Shown: positions 26,029-35,574 of the stretch, piece after piece | Numbering within the stretch: the first letter of the stretch is position 1 | Layout of the letters: each line of letters starts with the position of its first letter | NCBI RefSeq assembly: GCF_001984215.1 | Contig: NZ_CP019420.1 | Location: 4,402,001-4,466,000 of the forward strand | Length of the DNA: 64,000 bases | Origin: Mycobacterium sp. MS1601 | GTDB taxonomy: Bacteria > Actinomycetota > Actinomycetes > Mycobacteriales > Mycobacteriaceae | Reading direction: 5' to 3' | Position numbers and translations under genes: made by a program | Notes under the pieces: generated by a model | The model's input: the letters and a program-made list of their open reading frames with translations, nothing else | Told to the model about the DNA's origin: nothing | Database searches by the model: none

Positions 26029-26043
26029 GCATACTTAGTATGC
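26029..26043. promoter_or_regulatory. Perfect 15-bp palindrome, probable operator of the island regulator
   Basis: GCATACTTAGTATGC is a perfect dyad (7+1+7) ending 26 bp before the binding-protein start. It contains TAGTAT (26036-26041), a TANNNT -10-like hexamer, so a bound protein would block the promoter. A matching half-site GCATACT lies at 25917-25923 on the side of the GntR gene, consistent with one regulator acting on both divergent genes. Confidence 0.6.
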
Positions 26044-26069
26044 AAAGTTCGAGTCGAGGGATGAGCCCT

Positions 26070-27709
26070 ATGTTCCAGATGGATCGACGCAGGTTCCTGC
26101 GAACGTCGGCGGTAGTCGCAGCGGCAGTTGGTGGAGCCGCGGCATTCGCGGCGTGTGCCCCCGCCACGGCCAGCAGTACCGTGCTGCGAGTTGGGTCCAC
26201 CACCGACATCGATTCGCTCAACCCGTTCACGGCGTTCTCCACCCAGGCCTACGACGTGCTCCAGCTCATCTACGACAAGCTGATGGACTACGACGCCAAG
26301 CTCGATGTCAGTCCATCCTTGGCGACAGGCGTCGACACCACCGATGGCGGCCGGACATGGACCTACACATTGCGTGAGGGTGTCACCTGGACCGACGGCA
26401 CCGCGTTCAGTGCCGATGATGTGGTGTTCACCTTCCTGATGGTCCGCGACAACGCCTACGGCACCTACGGCGCGTATCTCACCGAGCTCACCGATGTCGT
26501 GAAGGTTGACGACACCACGGTTCGGCTGACGTATTCCACGCCGCAGACGCTGCCCCGGGAGTCGTCATGCCGATTGTCCCCAAACACCTTTGGGAGAAGG
26601 TGGCCGCGGCCGACCTGCCGGGATTCGCCAACGACGCACCGGTCGGCACCGGTCCGTTCGTCTTCGATTCGTGGAACAAGGGCAGTGTCGTGACGGTGGT
26701 GCGCAACGACGACTGGTGGGGGTCGGCGCCGGCTGCGGAGAAGGTCACGTGGACCAAGTTCGGCAGCGACGATATCGTGGCGCAGGCGTTACGAACCGGC
26801 GACATCGACATCGTCGCTGAGATACCACCGACCATCTTCAGCGGGATGGTGGGTGCCCAGGACGTCAAAACCGATGAACTGGAGTCCTTTTCGTTCCACA
26901 TGATCGGCTTCAACTGTTCGGCCGCCCCAGGCTCGAAAGGCAACCGATTGCTGCTCGACGAGAGGGTGCGCCAAGCGCTGTCCTGCGCGGTGAGCCGCGC
27001 TCAGCTGGTGGAACTCGCATTGGCCGGATACGGACAGCCCGGCACCGACCTGCTGCCGCCGGCCTTCGGTGACTTCCACTACGTCCCCGCCCCGGATGCG
27101 GTGTTGGACAACAATCCTGACAAGGCCCGCGCCCTGCTCGATCAGGGTGGGTACACAGTCCGCGGTGCCGACGGGCTCAGGGAATCCGCCGACGGCGCTC
27201 CGCTGCGGTTCCGGATCCTGGCGATCGCCGATACCGCCGTCGACGTAAAGGCCGCGCAACTGTTCGTCACCGCGGCCAAGGCCATCGGTGTGGATCTCCA
27301 GTTGACCACCACTGACGCCGACAGCATGGGCGCCACGGTGTTCAACACCGAATCGCCGGACTGGGACATCATGGTCTGGGGTTGGGACTCGGCTTTGTAC
27401 GACCCGTCCTATCTGCTGGGTATCGCCATCACCAACCAGATCGGCGGCAACAACGACACCTTCTGGTCCAATCCTCGCTACGACGAGTTGTATGCGCTCC
27501 AGAGCACCACCGTCGACCGGCCACAGCGGGTGAAGCTGGTCCAGGAGATGCAGGCCATCCACTACGCGTCGTGTCCCTACATCGTCATGTGGTACCAGAA
27601 GAAACTCACCGGTACCCGCACCAGCACCTGGACAGGGTGGCAGCCCATTTCCGGGGGCATGATCCTGAACTTCCCCAGGGTCAACTATCTCGACGTCACG
27701 CAGGCCTGA
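26070..27709 (+). pseudogene. Dipeptide/oligopeptide ABC importer substrate-binding lipoprotein, frameshifted
   Basis: A family 5 solute-binding protein split between two frames. The first part (from ATG 26070) begins MFQMDRRRFLRTSAV, a twin-arginine signal followed by AFAACAP, a lipobox-like cysteine. It continues with family motifs (STDIDSLNPF, YTLREGVTWTDGTAFSADDV) to TYSTPQ. The second part reads, in another frame, DAAPGVVMPIVPKHLWEKV and continues to 27709 with GTGPF, the C-terminal lobe and NFPRVNYLD. One base (probably a G) is missing near 26546. As given, the protein would stop at 26693 after about 160 native residues and be non-functional. It heads the importer operon. Confidence 0.85.
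26541..26548 (+). other. Frameshift point in the binding-protein gene
   Basis: The first frame reads ACG-CCG-CAG-ACG-CTG; the downstream frame needs CAG-GAC-GCT. Restoring one G after CAG gives a continuous TPQDAAPGVVMPIVPKHLW, as expected for the family. It is a true mutation or an assembly error. Confidence 0.8.
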
Positions 27710-27724
27710 GGTCGCTACGAGGAC

Positions 27725-28693
27725 ATGCTCCGATACCTCTTGCGCAAGATGAGCTACCTGGCGTTGACCCTGGTGGCCGTTCTTGCGACCAATTTCGCGA
27801 TCTTCCACCTGATGCCGGGAGATCCCGTCACCCATATCGCCCGCGGCCAGCATCTGGACGCCGAAGCCATCGCTCGCTTGCGGGCCTTCTACGGCCTGGA
27901 TCGACCGCTGAGCTCACAGTTCGTGACGTACGTACAGAATCTGTTGCACGGCGATCTGGGCTATTCCTTCAGCTATTCGTCACCGGTGGGACCGATCGTG
28001 CTCAAAGCATTGGGCAACACCCTGATCCTGGTAACGGTGTCCACGGTGTTGGTCATCGTGCTCGGTGTGCTGATCGGCGTGTTCGCGGCCACCCGCCGCG
28101 GGACCAGAACCGATGGCGGCCTGGTAATCGGGTCGTTGGTGTTCTGGAGCCTGCCGACATTCTGGGTGGGCATGCTGCTGATCTTCGTCTTCGCCGTGGT
28201 GCTGAACTGGCTCCCCATTGCGGGCATGTACACCGCGGACGCCATCTATCCCACAGTCTTCTCCCGAATCGCCGATCTGGCGCGCCACCTTGTCCTTCCG
28301 ACGGTGGCGATGGTGCTCGTGGACGTAGCGCAGTTCGTGTTGATCACCCGAAGTTCCTTATTGGCAACACTTGTGGAGGATTTCATGACCACAGCCCGGG
28401 CCAAAGGGCTGCAGGCTCGGCGGGTTCTCTGGCGCCACGGCGTTCCCAACGCCATGCTGCCGGTGGTCACCGCCACCTCTCTGTACGCCAGCGCTACCGT
28501 CGGCGGGACCATCCAGGTGGAGACCGTCTTCTCGTGGCCCGGCATGGGGCAGTTGATCTATCTGTCGGTGATCCGGCGCGACTACCCGGTGATGGAGGCG
28601 TGTTTTCTGATCTTCGCCGTGGTGGTGGTTCTCGCTAACTTCGCCAGTGACCTCATCTACCGAATCCTCGACCCCCGGGTGAGGCTGACATGA
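27725..28693 (+). CDS. Dipeptide-type ABC transporter permease (DppB-like)
   Basis: A 322-residue inner-membrane permease of the DppB/OppB type with about six transmembrane helices. The N-terminal signature is FAIFHLMPGDPVTHI, with GLDRPLSSQFVTYVQNLLHGDLGYSF typical of DppB. The cytoplasmic EAA-like loop that docks on the ATPases reads DFMTTARAKGLQARRVLWRHGVPNAMLP. It starts 15 bp after the binding-protein gene and overlaps the next permease by 4 bp (ATGA). Confidence 0.93.
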   Translation: MLRYLLRKMSYLALTLVAVLATNFAIFHLMPGDPVTHIARGQHLDAEAIARLRAFYGLDRPLSSQFVTYVQNLLHGDLGYSFSYSSPVGPIVLKALGNTLILVTVSTVLVIVLGVLIGVFAATRRGTRTDGGLVIGSLVFWSLPTFWVGMLLIFVFAVVLNWLPIAGMYTADAIYPTVFSRIADLARHLVLPTVAMVLVDVAQFVLITRSSLLATLVEDFMTTARAKGLQARRVLWRHGVPNAMLPVVTATSLYASATVGGTIQVETVFSWPGMGQLIYLSVIRRDYPVMEACFLIFAVVVVLANFASDLIYRILDPRVRLT

Positions 28694-29571
28694 CGGCCCC
28701 TGATCCTCCCGCCACCACCGGATGGCGGAGCGCGACGCGACAATTGTGGGCCGACGGGATGGGGCGCGCCGGATTGCTGACGGTGCTGGCGGTCGTCGCG
28801 GTGGCGGTGACGGGCCCGCTGTTGGCGCCGTTCGACCGGGCTGCCGTCGCGGAGTCTCGCACCGGCATCCTGCAGCCGCCCAGTGGCGAGCACTGGCTCG
28901 GCACCGACGATCTGGGCCGCGACGTACTGAGTCAGGTGCTGGCCGGTACCGGCATATCGTTGCAGATCGGTATGGCCGCAACGCTGTTCACGGTGCTGAT
29001 CGGAACCACCGTTGGTGTTCTCGCCGGTTGGTTCACCGGTTTCGTCGACACCGCGCTGATGCGAGTCACCGACTTCTTCCTGGTGTTGCCGAGCTTGCCT
29101 TTGATGATCGCGCTGGGCGCCATTGTCGGACAGAGCCTGCCGATGATCATCGCCATCATCGCGGCCACCAGTTGGCCGGGAACCGCACGCGTGGTGCGCT
29201 CACAGGCTCTCTCGCTGCGCGAACGGGAAGTGGTGGCGCGGGCGCGAACCGTGGGGTTGTCCTCGCCGGCGATTCTGCGGCGACTCATCCTGCCCGGAGT
29301 GCTCGCGCTGGTGATCGCCAACGCCGTTCTGGTGACGGCCGGATCGATCTTGACCGAAGCCACGCTCTCGTTTCTCGGCCTCGGTGATCCCGCACGCACA
29401 TCCTGGGGGCAGATCCTGCACAACGCCTTCGTCTCCGGCGCGGTCGGAAACGGCTACTGGTGGTACTTCCTGCCGCCGGGCCTCGGAATCGTGGTGGTGG
29501 TGCTGGCATTTTCGCTGGTTGGCCAGAGTCTCGAACGGATCCTCGATCCACGGCTGGCGGTGACGGTGTGA
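28690..29571 (+). CDS. Dipeptide-type ABC transporter permease (DppC-like)
   Basis: A 293-residue DppC/OppC-type permease and partner of the upstream gene. It has an N-terminal cytoplasmic stretch, a first membrane helix near residue 30, the conserved HWLGTDDLGRDVLSQVLAGT, then further helices. The ATPase-docking loop reads EVVARARTVGLSSPAILRR. The end (GQSLERILDPRL) is typical of DppC. Start and stop overlap neighbours by 4 bp each, which indicates coupled translation. Confidence 0.93.
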   Translation: MTAPDPPATTGWRSATRQLWADGMGRAGLLTVLAVVAVAVTGPLLAPFDRAAVAESRTGILQPPSGEHWLGTDDLGRDVLSQVLAGTGISLQIGMAATLFTVLIGTTVGVLAGWFTGFVDTALMRVTDFFLVLPSLPLMIALGAIVGQSLPMIIAIIAATSWPGTARVVRSQALSLREREVVARARTVGLSSPAILRRLILPGVLALVIANAVLVTAGSILTEATLSFLGLGDPARTSWGQILHNAFVSGAVGNGYWWYFLPPGLGIVVVVLAFSLVGQSLERILDPRLAVTV

Positions 29572-30563
29572 GCCTGCTGTCAATTCGCAACCTGTCGGTC
29601 ACCTACGGGACCGCGGAGGGTTCGGTCCGTGCTGTCGACGGCGTCGATCTGGACATCGAGCGTGGTGAGGTGGTTGGTCTGGCCGGCGAGTCCGGTTGTG
29701 GTAAAACGACATTGGCCTTGGCTGTGGCGCGGTTGCTGCCGCGCAGTGCGCAGGTCGGTGCCGACCGTCTCGAGTTCGACGGTCAGGATCTGCTGGCACT
29801 CGACGAGGATCAACTGCGGCCCATTCGATGGCAGCGGATCTCGATCGTCTTCCAGGCCGCGATGAACGCCTTCAATCCGGTGATGTCGATCGGTGCCCAG
29901 ATCGCCGAGGTGATTCGCGTGAACAACCCGCAGGCCAGCCGTCGTGAAGTGCGGGAGCGCGTGTCAGAACTGCTTGCGCAGGTGGGGATCTCGCCGGGCC
30001 GTGCACCGGAGTACCCACACCAGTTCTCCGGCGGTATGAAACAGCGGGCGATGATCGCGATGGCTCTGGCCTGCGAGCCGGATCTGGTGATCGCCGACGA
30101 ACCGACAACGGCGCTGGACGTGATGACTCAGGCCCAGATCTTGAACCTCATCCGGCGGCTCGCCGACGAATTCGGCCTTTCGATGCTGATCATCTCCCAC
30201 GACCTGACGGTGCTCGGCGAGCTCTGTGACCGGGCTGCCGTGATGTACGCGGCCCGTATGGTCGAAAGCGGTCCGGCGGCACAGGTACTCGGAGACTCCG
30301 CTCATACGCCGGCGCACCCGTACACCAAGCGGTTGCTCGACTGTTTCCCCAGAGTCGAATGCGGCCGGGTGGTGATCCACGGAATACCCGGCACTCCACC
30401 GGATCTGGCGCATCTGCAACCCGGTTGCCGATTCCTGGACAGATGCGGACAGGCCGGCGCTGGATGCGATTCAGCAGAACCGGTGCTGCGGCCGGTCGCG
30501 GACAGCCCCGAACACCTGGTGGCATGTCATCGGGCCGAAACTGCCATGGAGGTCCTCCGATGA
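29568..30563 (+). CDS. Dipeptide-type ABC transporter ATPase (DppD-like)
   Basis: A 331-residue ATP-binding subunit. Walker A is GESGCGKTT, the signature is FSGGMKQRAMIAMALACEP, Walker B is LVIADEPTTALD, and the switch His lies in IISHDLTVL. The C-terminal extension has the cysteine pattern of OppD/DppD proteins (GCRFLDRC, CDSAEPVLRP, VACHRAE), which binds an iron-sulfur cluster in some members. The GTG at 29568 overlaps the dppC-like stop; the frame is open further upstream but that would read through the permease gene. Confidence 0.93.
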   Translation: MSLLSIRNLSVTYGTAEGSVRAVDGVDLDIERGEVVGLAGESGCGKTTLALAVARLLPRSAQVGADRLEFDGQDLLALDEDQLRPIRWQRISIVFQAAMNAFNPVMSIGAQIAEVIRVNNPQASRREVRERVSELLAQVGISPGRAPEYPHQFSGGMKQRAMIAMALACEPDLVIADEPTTALDVMTQAQILNLIRRLADEFGLSMLIISHDLTVLGELCDRAAVMYAARMVESGPAAQVLGDSAHTPAHPYTKRLLDCFPRVECGRVVIHGIPGTPPDLAHLQPGCRFLDRCGQAGAGCDSAEPVLRPVADSPEHLVACHRAETAMEVLR

Positions 30564-31579
30564 CCTCCGCAGTTGTCGCCGAACTGCGGAAACTGCACGT
30601 CCATTACTCGGTGGGCAGCGGGCGTAAGCGACGCATCGCGAGGGCTGTGGACGGCGTCGACCTCGTTGTCCGCGAGCGCGAAATCGTGGCGCTGGTCGGC
30701 GAGTCCGGTTGTGGAAAGACGACGATCGCCCGAACGATGGTCAGGCTGGAGGACGCCACTGCCGGATCGGTCTGGATCGATGGCACCGACGTCACCACCT
30801 TGCGGGGCAGCCGGTTACGCCGGCTCCGGCGCGAGTTCCAGATGATCTTCCAGGATCCGTACCAGAGCCTGCCTCCCAATGCCACCGCCTTGGACTTGGT
30901 GAGCGAGGGATTGGCGATCCACCGCCGTGATCTCGACCCGGCTGGGCGACAGGCCGCGGCACTCGCAGCGTTGGAGACCTGCGGACTGCATCCCGCGGCG
31001 GCCATCGGTGCGCGGCGGATGTTCCAGCTTTCGGGCGGGCAACGTCAGCGGGTGGCGATTGCCTCGGCGATCGCCGTGCAGCCCAGGTTCCTGGTGGCCG
31101 ACGAGCCGGTGTCCATGCTGGATGTCTCGCTGCGGGCCGGTGTTTTGCAGGTGCTTCTGGATCTGCGTGAGCACCAGGGCATCGCCACTTTGTTCATCAC
31201 CCATGACCTCGCACTGGCCGGCGTTTTTGCCGACCGCGTTGCGGTGCTCTACCTCGGACGGATCGTCGAACAGGGTCCGGCGGCCCAGGTGATCACCGGT
31301 CCCCGGCATCCGTACACCCGCGCGCTGGTGGCGGTCATGCCCAAGCAGGGGGGACGGCACTCACCACAGAATCTGTTGACCGGGGAGCCACCGAGTCCAC
31401 TGGATTCTCGGGCGGGTTGTCGCTTTGCGCCTCGTTGCCCGTTGTACAGCGAGCTCGGTCAGCCTGACCGATGCCGCTCTGAAGTCCCGGAGCTGACCGA
31501 TGTCGGCACCGATCATGCAGTGGCCTGTCACTTTTCGGATGCCACTGCTGTCCCAACCCCAGAGGAGAACCAACAATGA
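30560..31579 (+). CDS. Dipeptide-type ABC transporter ATPase (DppF-like)
   Basis: A 339-residue second ATPase of the importer. Walker A is GESGCGKTT, the Q-loop region is FQMIFQDPYQSLPPNA, the signature is LSGGQRQRVAIASAIAVQP, and Walker B is FLVADEPVSMLD. The C-terminus carries the OppF-type cysteines (GCRFAPRCPLYSE, CRSEVPEL, VACHF). ATG 30560 overlaps the upstream stop, and its own stop overlaps the M20 hydrolase start. A heterodimeric ATPase pair with a family 5 binding protein points to peptides or other amino-acid conjugates rather than free sugars. Confidence 0.93.
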   Translation: MTSAVVAELRKLHVHYSVGSGRKRRIARAVDGVDLVVREREIVALVGESGCGKTTIARTMVRLEDATAGSVWIDGTDVTTLRGSRLRRLRREFQMIFQDPYQSLPPNATALDLVSEGLAIHRRDLDPAGRQAAALAALETCGLHPAAAIGARRMFQLSGGQRQRVAIASAIAVQPRFLVADEPVSMLDVSLRAGVLQVLLDLREHQGIATLFITHDLALAGVFADRVAVLYLGRIVEQGPAAQVITGPRHPYTRALVAVMPKQGGRHSPQNLLTGEPPSPLDSRAGCRFAPRCPLYSELGQPDRCRSEVPELTDVGTDHAVACHFSDATAVPTPEENQQ

Positions 31580-32760
31580 CCATCAGCCGTGAAGAGGCGA
31601 CAGAACTGCTCGACGCCTTGGTCCGCATCGACTCGGTGACACCGTGGCTCATTCCGGGCGGCGCCGGCGAAGGTGAGGTCGCCCGGTACATGCAACAGTG
31701 GCTCAGCGAGGCCGGACTGACCGCCGACATCGAGGAAGTCGAGCCCGGCCGACCCAACGTGTTGGCATGGCTGCGTGGCTCTGCCCCCGGTCCGACGATC
31801 TGCCTGACCGCTCACACGGACACGGTCGGCTACGCGATCTGGCAGGACCGCGCGCTCGAACCCGTGATCGAAGGTGATCGGATGATCGGCATCGGTGTCG
31901 CCGACGACAAAGGTGGTTGTGCCGCAGCGATGTTGGCGGTTCGCGAGTTGGTTCGCACCGGCGCCGAACTGGCGGGAAATGTCCTGGTGGCACTGGTGGC
32001 CGATGAGGAAGGGGTGAGCATCGGCATGGAGCACCTGGTGGCCAACCACGCAGGTGAGATCGATCTGGCCATCAACCTGGAACCGGACGGCTCGCACACG
32101 ATTTTCGGTGAGCACCAGGGGTTCGGCTGGATCGACATCGTGGTCCACGGGCGTCCGGCTCACGGTTCCGCGCCGGAGAGGGGCGTCGACGCGATCGTTC
32201 ACATGGCCGAGGTCATCACCCGGCTGCACCGACTGGACGAGACCCGCTGGAAGCCCCATCCCGATCCCAGAAACGGCCGGACGGTGTTCCACACCGGAAC
32301 CATCCACGGCGGCACCGACTACGCGACCTACCCCAGCGAGGTGGTGCTCGGTATCGAGATCGGCACCCAGCCGGGTGAGACCTTGGCTGATCGGGTGGCA
32401 GACATCGAGGCGATCTTCGATGAGGTGCGTGCCGTCGAACCGCAATTCCAGGGCGAGGTCCGGGTGCGGCTCGACCGGGATCCGTTCACCGGCAGTGGAA
32501 ACGAGGATCTGCTGAGCGCAATCGTCGACGCCACTGAACAGGTCCACGGCACTGCCTCGACGGTGACCGGGCTCAACGCGTGGACCGATGCTGCGTTGCT
32601 GCAGAGCGCGGGTATTCCCACGGTGTTGTTCGGTCCGGAAGGCGGTAACTACCATGCCGCCGACGAATGGGTGTCGATCAGCGACGTGGTGGCTTCCGCC
32701 GAGATCTTGCGGCGCTCGGTGACCACGTTGCTCAGTGCCTCGGTGAGTGCGGCGGGCTGA
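31576..32760 (+). CDS. M20-family metallo-amidohydrolase (ArgE/DapE-like)
   Basis: A 394-residue di-zinc hydrolase of the ArgE/DapE/carboxypeptidase G2 family. Ligand motifs are CLTAHTDTVGY (first His and the catalytic Asp two residues on), GIGVADDKGG (bridging Asp), VADEEG (catalytic and ligand Glu), INLEPDG, and a late His in GGNYHAADEW. The dimerisation lid contains HGRPAHGSAPERGVDA. No signal peptide is seen, so it acts in the cytoplasm on the imported compound, cleaving an amide or peptide bond. ATG 31576 has GAGGAG upstream and overlaps the ATPase stop. Confidence 0.9.
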   Translation: MTISREEATELLDALVRIDSVTPWLIPGGAGEGEVARYMQQWLSEAGLTADIEEVEPGRPNVLAWLRGSAPGPTICLTAHTDTVGYAIWQDRALEPVIEGDRMIGIGVADDKGGCAAAMLAVRELVRTGAELAGNVLVALVADEEGVSIGMEHLVANHAGEIDLAINLEPDGSHTIFGEHQGFGWIDIVVHGRPAHGSAPERGVDAIVHMAEVITRLHRLDETRWKPHPDPRNGRTVFHTGTIHGGTDYATYPSEVVLGIEIGTQPGETLADRVADIEAIFDEVRAVEPQFQGEVRVRLDRDPFTGSGNEDLLSAIVDATEQVHGTASTVTGLNAWTDAALLQSAGIPTVLFGPEGGNYHAADEWVSISDVVASAEILRRSVTTLLSASVSAAG

Positions 32761-32764
32761 TCCG

Positions 32765-34138
32765 ATGACAACTGATATGCAGAACTCGCTGTCCTTCGAC
32801 CAGGTGTTCGCCGAGCGGACTCCGGCCACCAAGGCGCTGTTCGACCGCGCCCGCAAGACGGTGCCGGGTGGAGCCGGATCCACGGCCCGCCTCCCGCGGA
32901 ACGGCTGGAATCCGTATCCGATCTTCATGGCCGAGGGTCACGGATCCCGGCTGGTGGACGTCGACGGCAACGAGTACATCGACTACCTGCTCGGGTTGGG
33001 GCCGATGATTCTGGGCCACCGGCCCCCGGCGGTCACCGCTGCGGTGAATCGGGCGGTCAACGAATTCGGCACCTGTTTCGGCCTGCCGTATGAACTCGAG
33101 ATCGAGGCCGCCGAAAAGGTCGTCGCCGCGGTTCCGGGTATCGAGCAGGTGCGGTTCACCAACTCCGGCTCCGAGGCGGTCGGCACTGCCGTCCGGTTGG
33201 CCAGGGCCACAACCGGCCGACGTCTGATCGTCCGCTTCGAAGGGCACTATCACGGTTGGCAGGACACCGTGTACTGGTCCAACCATGTGGACCCGCAGCT
33301 CGCCGGGCCCGCCAGCCATCCGCGTCCGGTCGCGATGGGACCCGGAGTGCCCAGTGAACTCGAAGACACCCTGGTGGTCTTGACGTGGAACGACCCGGAG
33401 AGCTTTGTGGCATTGATGAAGGAGCGTGGGGAGGAGGTGGCGGCGGTCCTCACCGAGCCCGCGGTCTTCAATACCGGCTGCATCCTGCCCGAAGCCGGTT
33501 ATCTGGAGCTTCTACGCAGTGAGACCCGCAAATACGGCGCGCTTCTGATCTTCGACGAGGTGATCACCGGGTTCCGGTTCGCCCGCGGCGGTGCCCAGGA
33601 GTGGTTCGGCGTGACACCGGACATCACCACGCTGGCCAAGGGACTCGGTGGCGGCTTCCCGGTGGCGGCCGTCGGCGGTTCCGTCGAGGCAATGCGGTTG
33701 GTTGCCAGCGGGGCGTACTCCCACTCCGGTACCTACAATGCCAATGTCGTTGCGTGCGCGGCGGTGTCGGCGACCATGGACGTGCTGGCCGAGCCGGGGC
33801 TATACGAACGGCAGCGCGCGCTGGGATTCCGTCTGGCAGAAGGGCTTTCGTCAATGGCCGCCGATTGCGGGCTGGATGCCTATGTCGCTGGTCTTGGCAC
33901 CGTGTTCCAGTTGTGGTTCGCCGACGGACCCATCCACAACTGGCGCGAAGCCGCTGCCCGGGCCGACGAGGCGCTGTTCACCCGGTGGTATCAGGAGATG
34001 GTGATCCGCGGTGTCCTGTTCCACCCGCTGCAATTCGAGAATCTGTTCGTGTCGTTGGTGCACACCGATCGCGACATAGACCAGACGCTCAACGCGGCGC
34101 AGGACGCGCTGAATGTCATTTCGCGAGATCGTCGGTAG
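32765..34138 (+). CDS. Class III PLP enzyme, glutamate-1-semialdehyde aminomutase-like
   Basis: A 457-residue class III aminotransferase of the HemL subgroup. Visible are PGGAGSTARLP and NPYPIFMAEGHGSRLVDVDG at the N-terminus, FTNSGSEAVGTAVRLARA, FEGHYHGWQD, LIFDEVITGFRFARGG (PLP-binding Asp), and TTLAKGLGGGFP with Schiff-base Lys292. The close HemL likeness allows an aminomutase or a transaminase that uses a small amino acid or amino sugar. The housekeeping hemL normally lies with other heme genes, so this is a pathway-specific paralogue. ATG 32765 lies 4 bp after the previous stop. Confidence 0.85.
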   Translation: MTTDMQNSLSFDQVFAERTPATKALFDRARKTVPGGAGSTARLPRNGWNPYPIFMAEGHGSRLVDVDGNEYIDYLLGLGPMILGHRPPAVTAAVNRAVNEFGTCFGLPYELEIEAAEKVVAAVPGIEQVRFTNSGSEAVGTAVRLARATTGRRLIVRFEGHYHGWQDTVYWSNHVDPQLAGPASHPRPVAMGPGVPSELEDTLVVLTWNDPESFVALMKERGEEVAAVLTEPAVFNTGCILPEAGYLELLRSETRKYGALLIFDEVITGFRFARGGAQEWFGVTPDITTLAKGLGGGFPVAAVGGSVEAMRLVASGAYSHSGTYNANVVACAAVSATMDVLAEPGLYERQRALGFRLAEGLSSMAADCGLDAYVAGLGTVFQLWFADGPIHNWREAAARADEALFTRWYQEMVIRGVLFHPLQFENLFVSLVHTDRDIDQTLNAAQDALNVISRDRR

Positions 34139-34143
34139 GACGC

Positions 34144-35574
34144 GTGGAAGACCAGGTTTTTGTCGGGCTCGATCTCGGTACCTCATCGCTCAAGGCGATA
34201 GCGGTGGGTGGCTCGGGTGAGTTGCTCGCGCGCGCCAGCCGCACCTACCCGACGAAGCGCCCCGAACCTGCTGCGGCAGAGCAGAGTCCGGCCGACTGGT
34301 GGAGTGCGCTCGATGACGTGATGGACGAGCTCGCCGATCAGGTGCCGCCGAGCGGCTGGTGCGGAATCGGGTTGTCGGCCATGCTTCCGACGCTGGTGCA
34401 GTTCGACCGATCAGCCGAGTGCCTGGAACCCGCTGTCACCTGGGAGGACTCCCGGGCCGAGCCCCAGGCGCGACCTTTGTGCGACATGATCGGCGACCAC
34501 CGCATCTATCAGGTGACCGGTCAACGAGTGGACGGGCGCTATCTCGCTCCCATGTACCGCCGGCAGCAACAACTCGGTCACGGTGGATCGGCGATCGCCG
34601 GTGCCAAAGACGCTTTGTTCCAGCGACTCACCGGTGCCTTGGACACCGATCCGAGTACCGCGGCCGGGTTCGGCGTCTTCAGCCTCGACACCCTCGAGTG
34701 GGATCCCGAGCTGGTCGCCGCAGCAGCACTGCCGGGGCTGCCGGCAGTCTTGCCGTCGAGATCGTGGCGACCGGTGCTGTCGAGATGGGTTGAGCGCTGG
34801 GGTCTTCCGGTGGGGCTGCCCGTCGTGCTGGGAGGGGCGGACTCCGTGCTGGGGGCCGCGGGAATGGGTGCCGTCGAACACGGCGACGTGGTGGTCATCG
34901 CAGGTACCAGTGCGGTGGTCCTCGGAATCAGCGACACCCCCGTCCGCGATGCCCAGCGCCGATATCTGGTGACCCCGATGGCCGGGCCGGGATGGGGACT
35001 CGAGATGGACGTCCTGGCGGTCGGTTCAGCCTTCGGCGGTGTCGCCGAGATGCTGGGCCTGCCCGACCCGACGGCACTTCTGGACCTCGGGGTGCAGGTC
35101 GATCCCGGTGACGCGCCGGCATTCCTGCCGTATCTGACACCGGGAGAGCAGGGTGCCCTGTGGGACTCCACGCTCGAGGGGACCTTGCACGGGTTGCGAC
35201 TCGGCATGGGAGCTGCCCACATCGGGCGTGCCCTGTTGACCGGGGTGGTGATCGAACTGCGTCGGTGTATCGCGGTCCTCGAAGAGGCCACCGGCGCCCG
35301 CGGGCCGGTCATGCTCGGGGGTGGGGCCGCGGCACACCCGCAGTTCTGGCAGGACTTGGCCGACGCCACCGGCCGCGACGTCCTGGTCGATCGATCGTCG
35401 GGCGATCACTCGGCGATCGGAGCGGCACTGCTGGTCGCCGACGCATTCGGTGTCGAGGTGCCCCGCCGCACCGACTTCCACCGCGTCCGGCCGGATCCGG
35501 CTAAGCAACTCTGGTGGTCGCAGACCGCGGATCGGCATGACAGGATCCGCTGCGCACTGGGCGTGCTGTCGTGA
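34144..35574 (+). CDS. FGGY-family carbohydrate kinase
   Basis: A 476-residue sugar or polyol kinase of the FGGY (xylulokinase/gluconokinase) family. The phosphate-binding N-terminal loop is GLDLGTSSLKAIAV, TWEDSR marks the substrate region, and the second-lobe signatures include VVLGGADSVLGAAGMGAVEHGDVVVIAGTSA and MLGGGAAAHPQFWQDLADATG. The GTG at 34144 fits because residues from there match the family start, while upstream sequence in frame is only aminotransferase gene in another frame. It overlaps the NagB-like gene by 4 bp. The substrate is unknown. Confidence 0.88.
   Translation: MEDQVFVGLDLGTSSLKAIAVGGSGELLARASRTYPTKRPEPAAAEQSPADWWSALDDVMDELADQVPPSGWCGIGLSAMLPTLVQFDRSAECLEPAVTWEDSRAEPQARPLCDMIGDHRIYQVTGQRVDGRYLAPMYRRQQQLGHGGSAIAGAKDALFQRLTGALDTDPSTAAGFGVFSLDTLEWDPELVAAAALPGLPAVLPSRSWRPVLSRWVERWGLPVGLPVVLGGADSVLGAAGMGAVEHGDVVVIAGTSAVVLGISDTPVRDAQRRYLVTPMAGPGWGLEMDVLAVGSAFGGVAEMLGLPDPTALLDLGVQVDPGDAPAFLPYLTPGEQGALWDSTLEGTLHGLRLGMGAAHIGRALLTGVVIELRRCIAVLEEATGARGPVMLGGGAAAHPQFWQDLADATGRDVLVDRSSGDHSAIGAALLVADAFGVEVPRRTDFHRVRPDPAKQLWWSQTADRHDRIRCALGVLS

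Noticed and set aside
27382..28638. Plus-strand open frame of 418 codons spanning the binding protein and first permease
   Set aside because: It crosses a well-supported gene boundary in the wrong frame, and its product is Arg/His/Pro-rich with no family signature.
33601..34143. N-terminal extension of the FGGY kinase frame
   Set aside because: The extension lies wholly inside the aminotransferase gene in another frame; the kinase motif begins right after GTG 34144.
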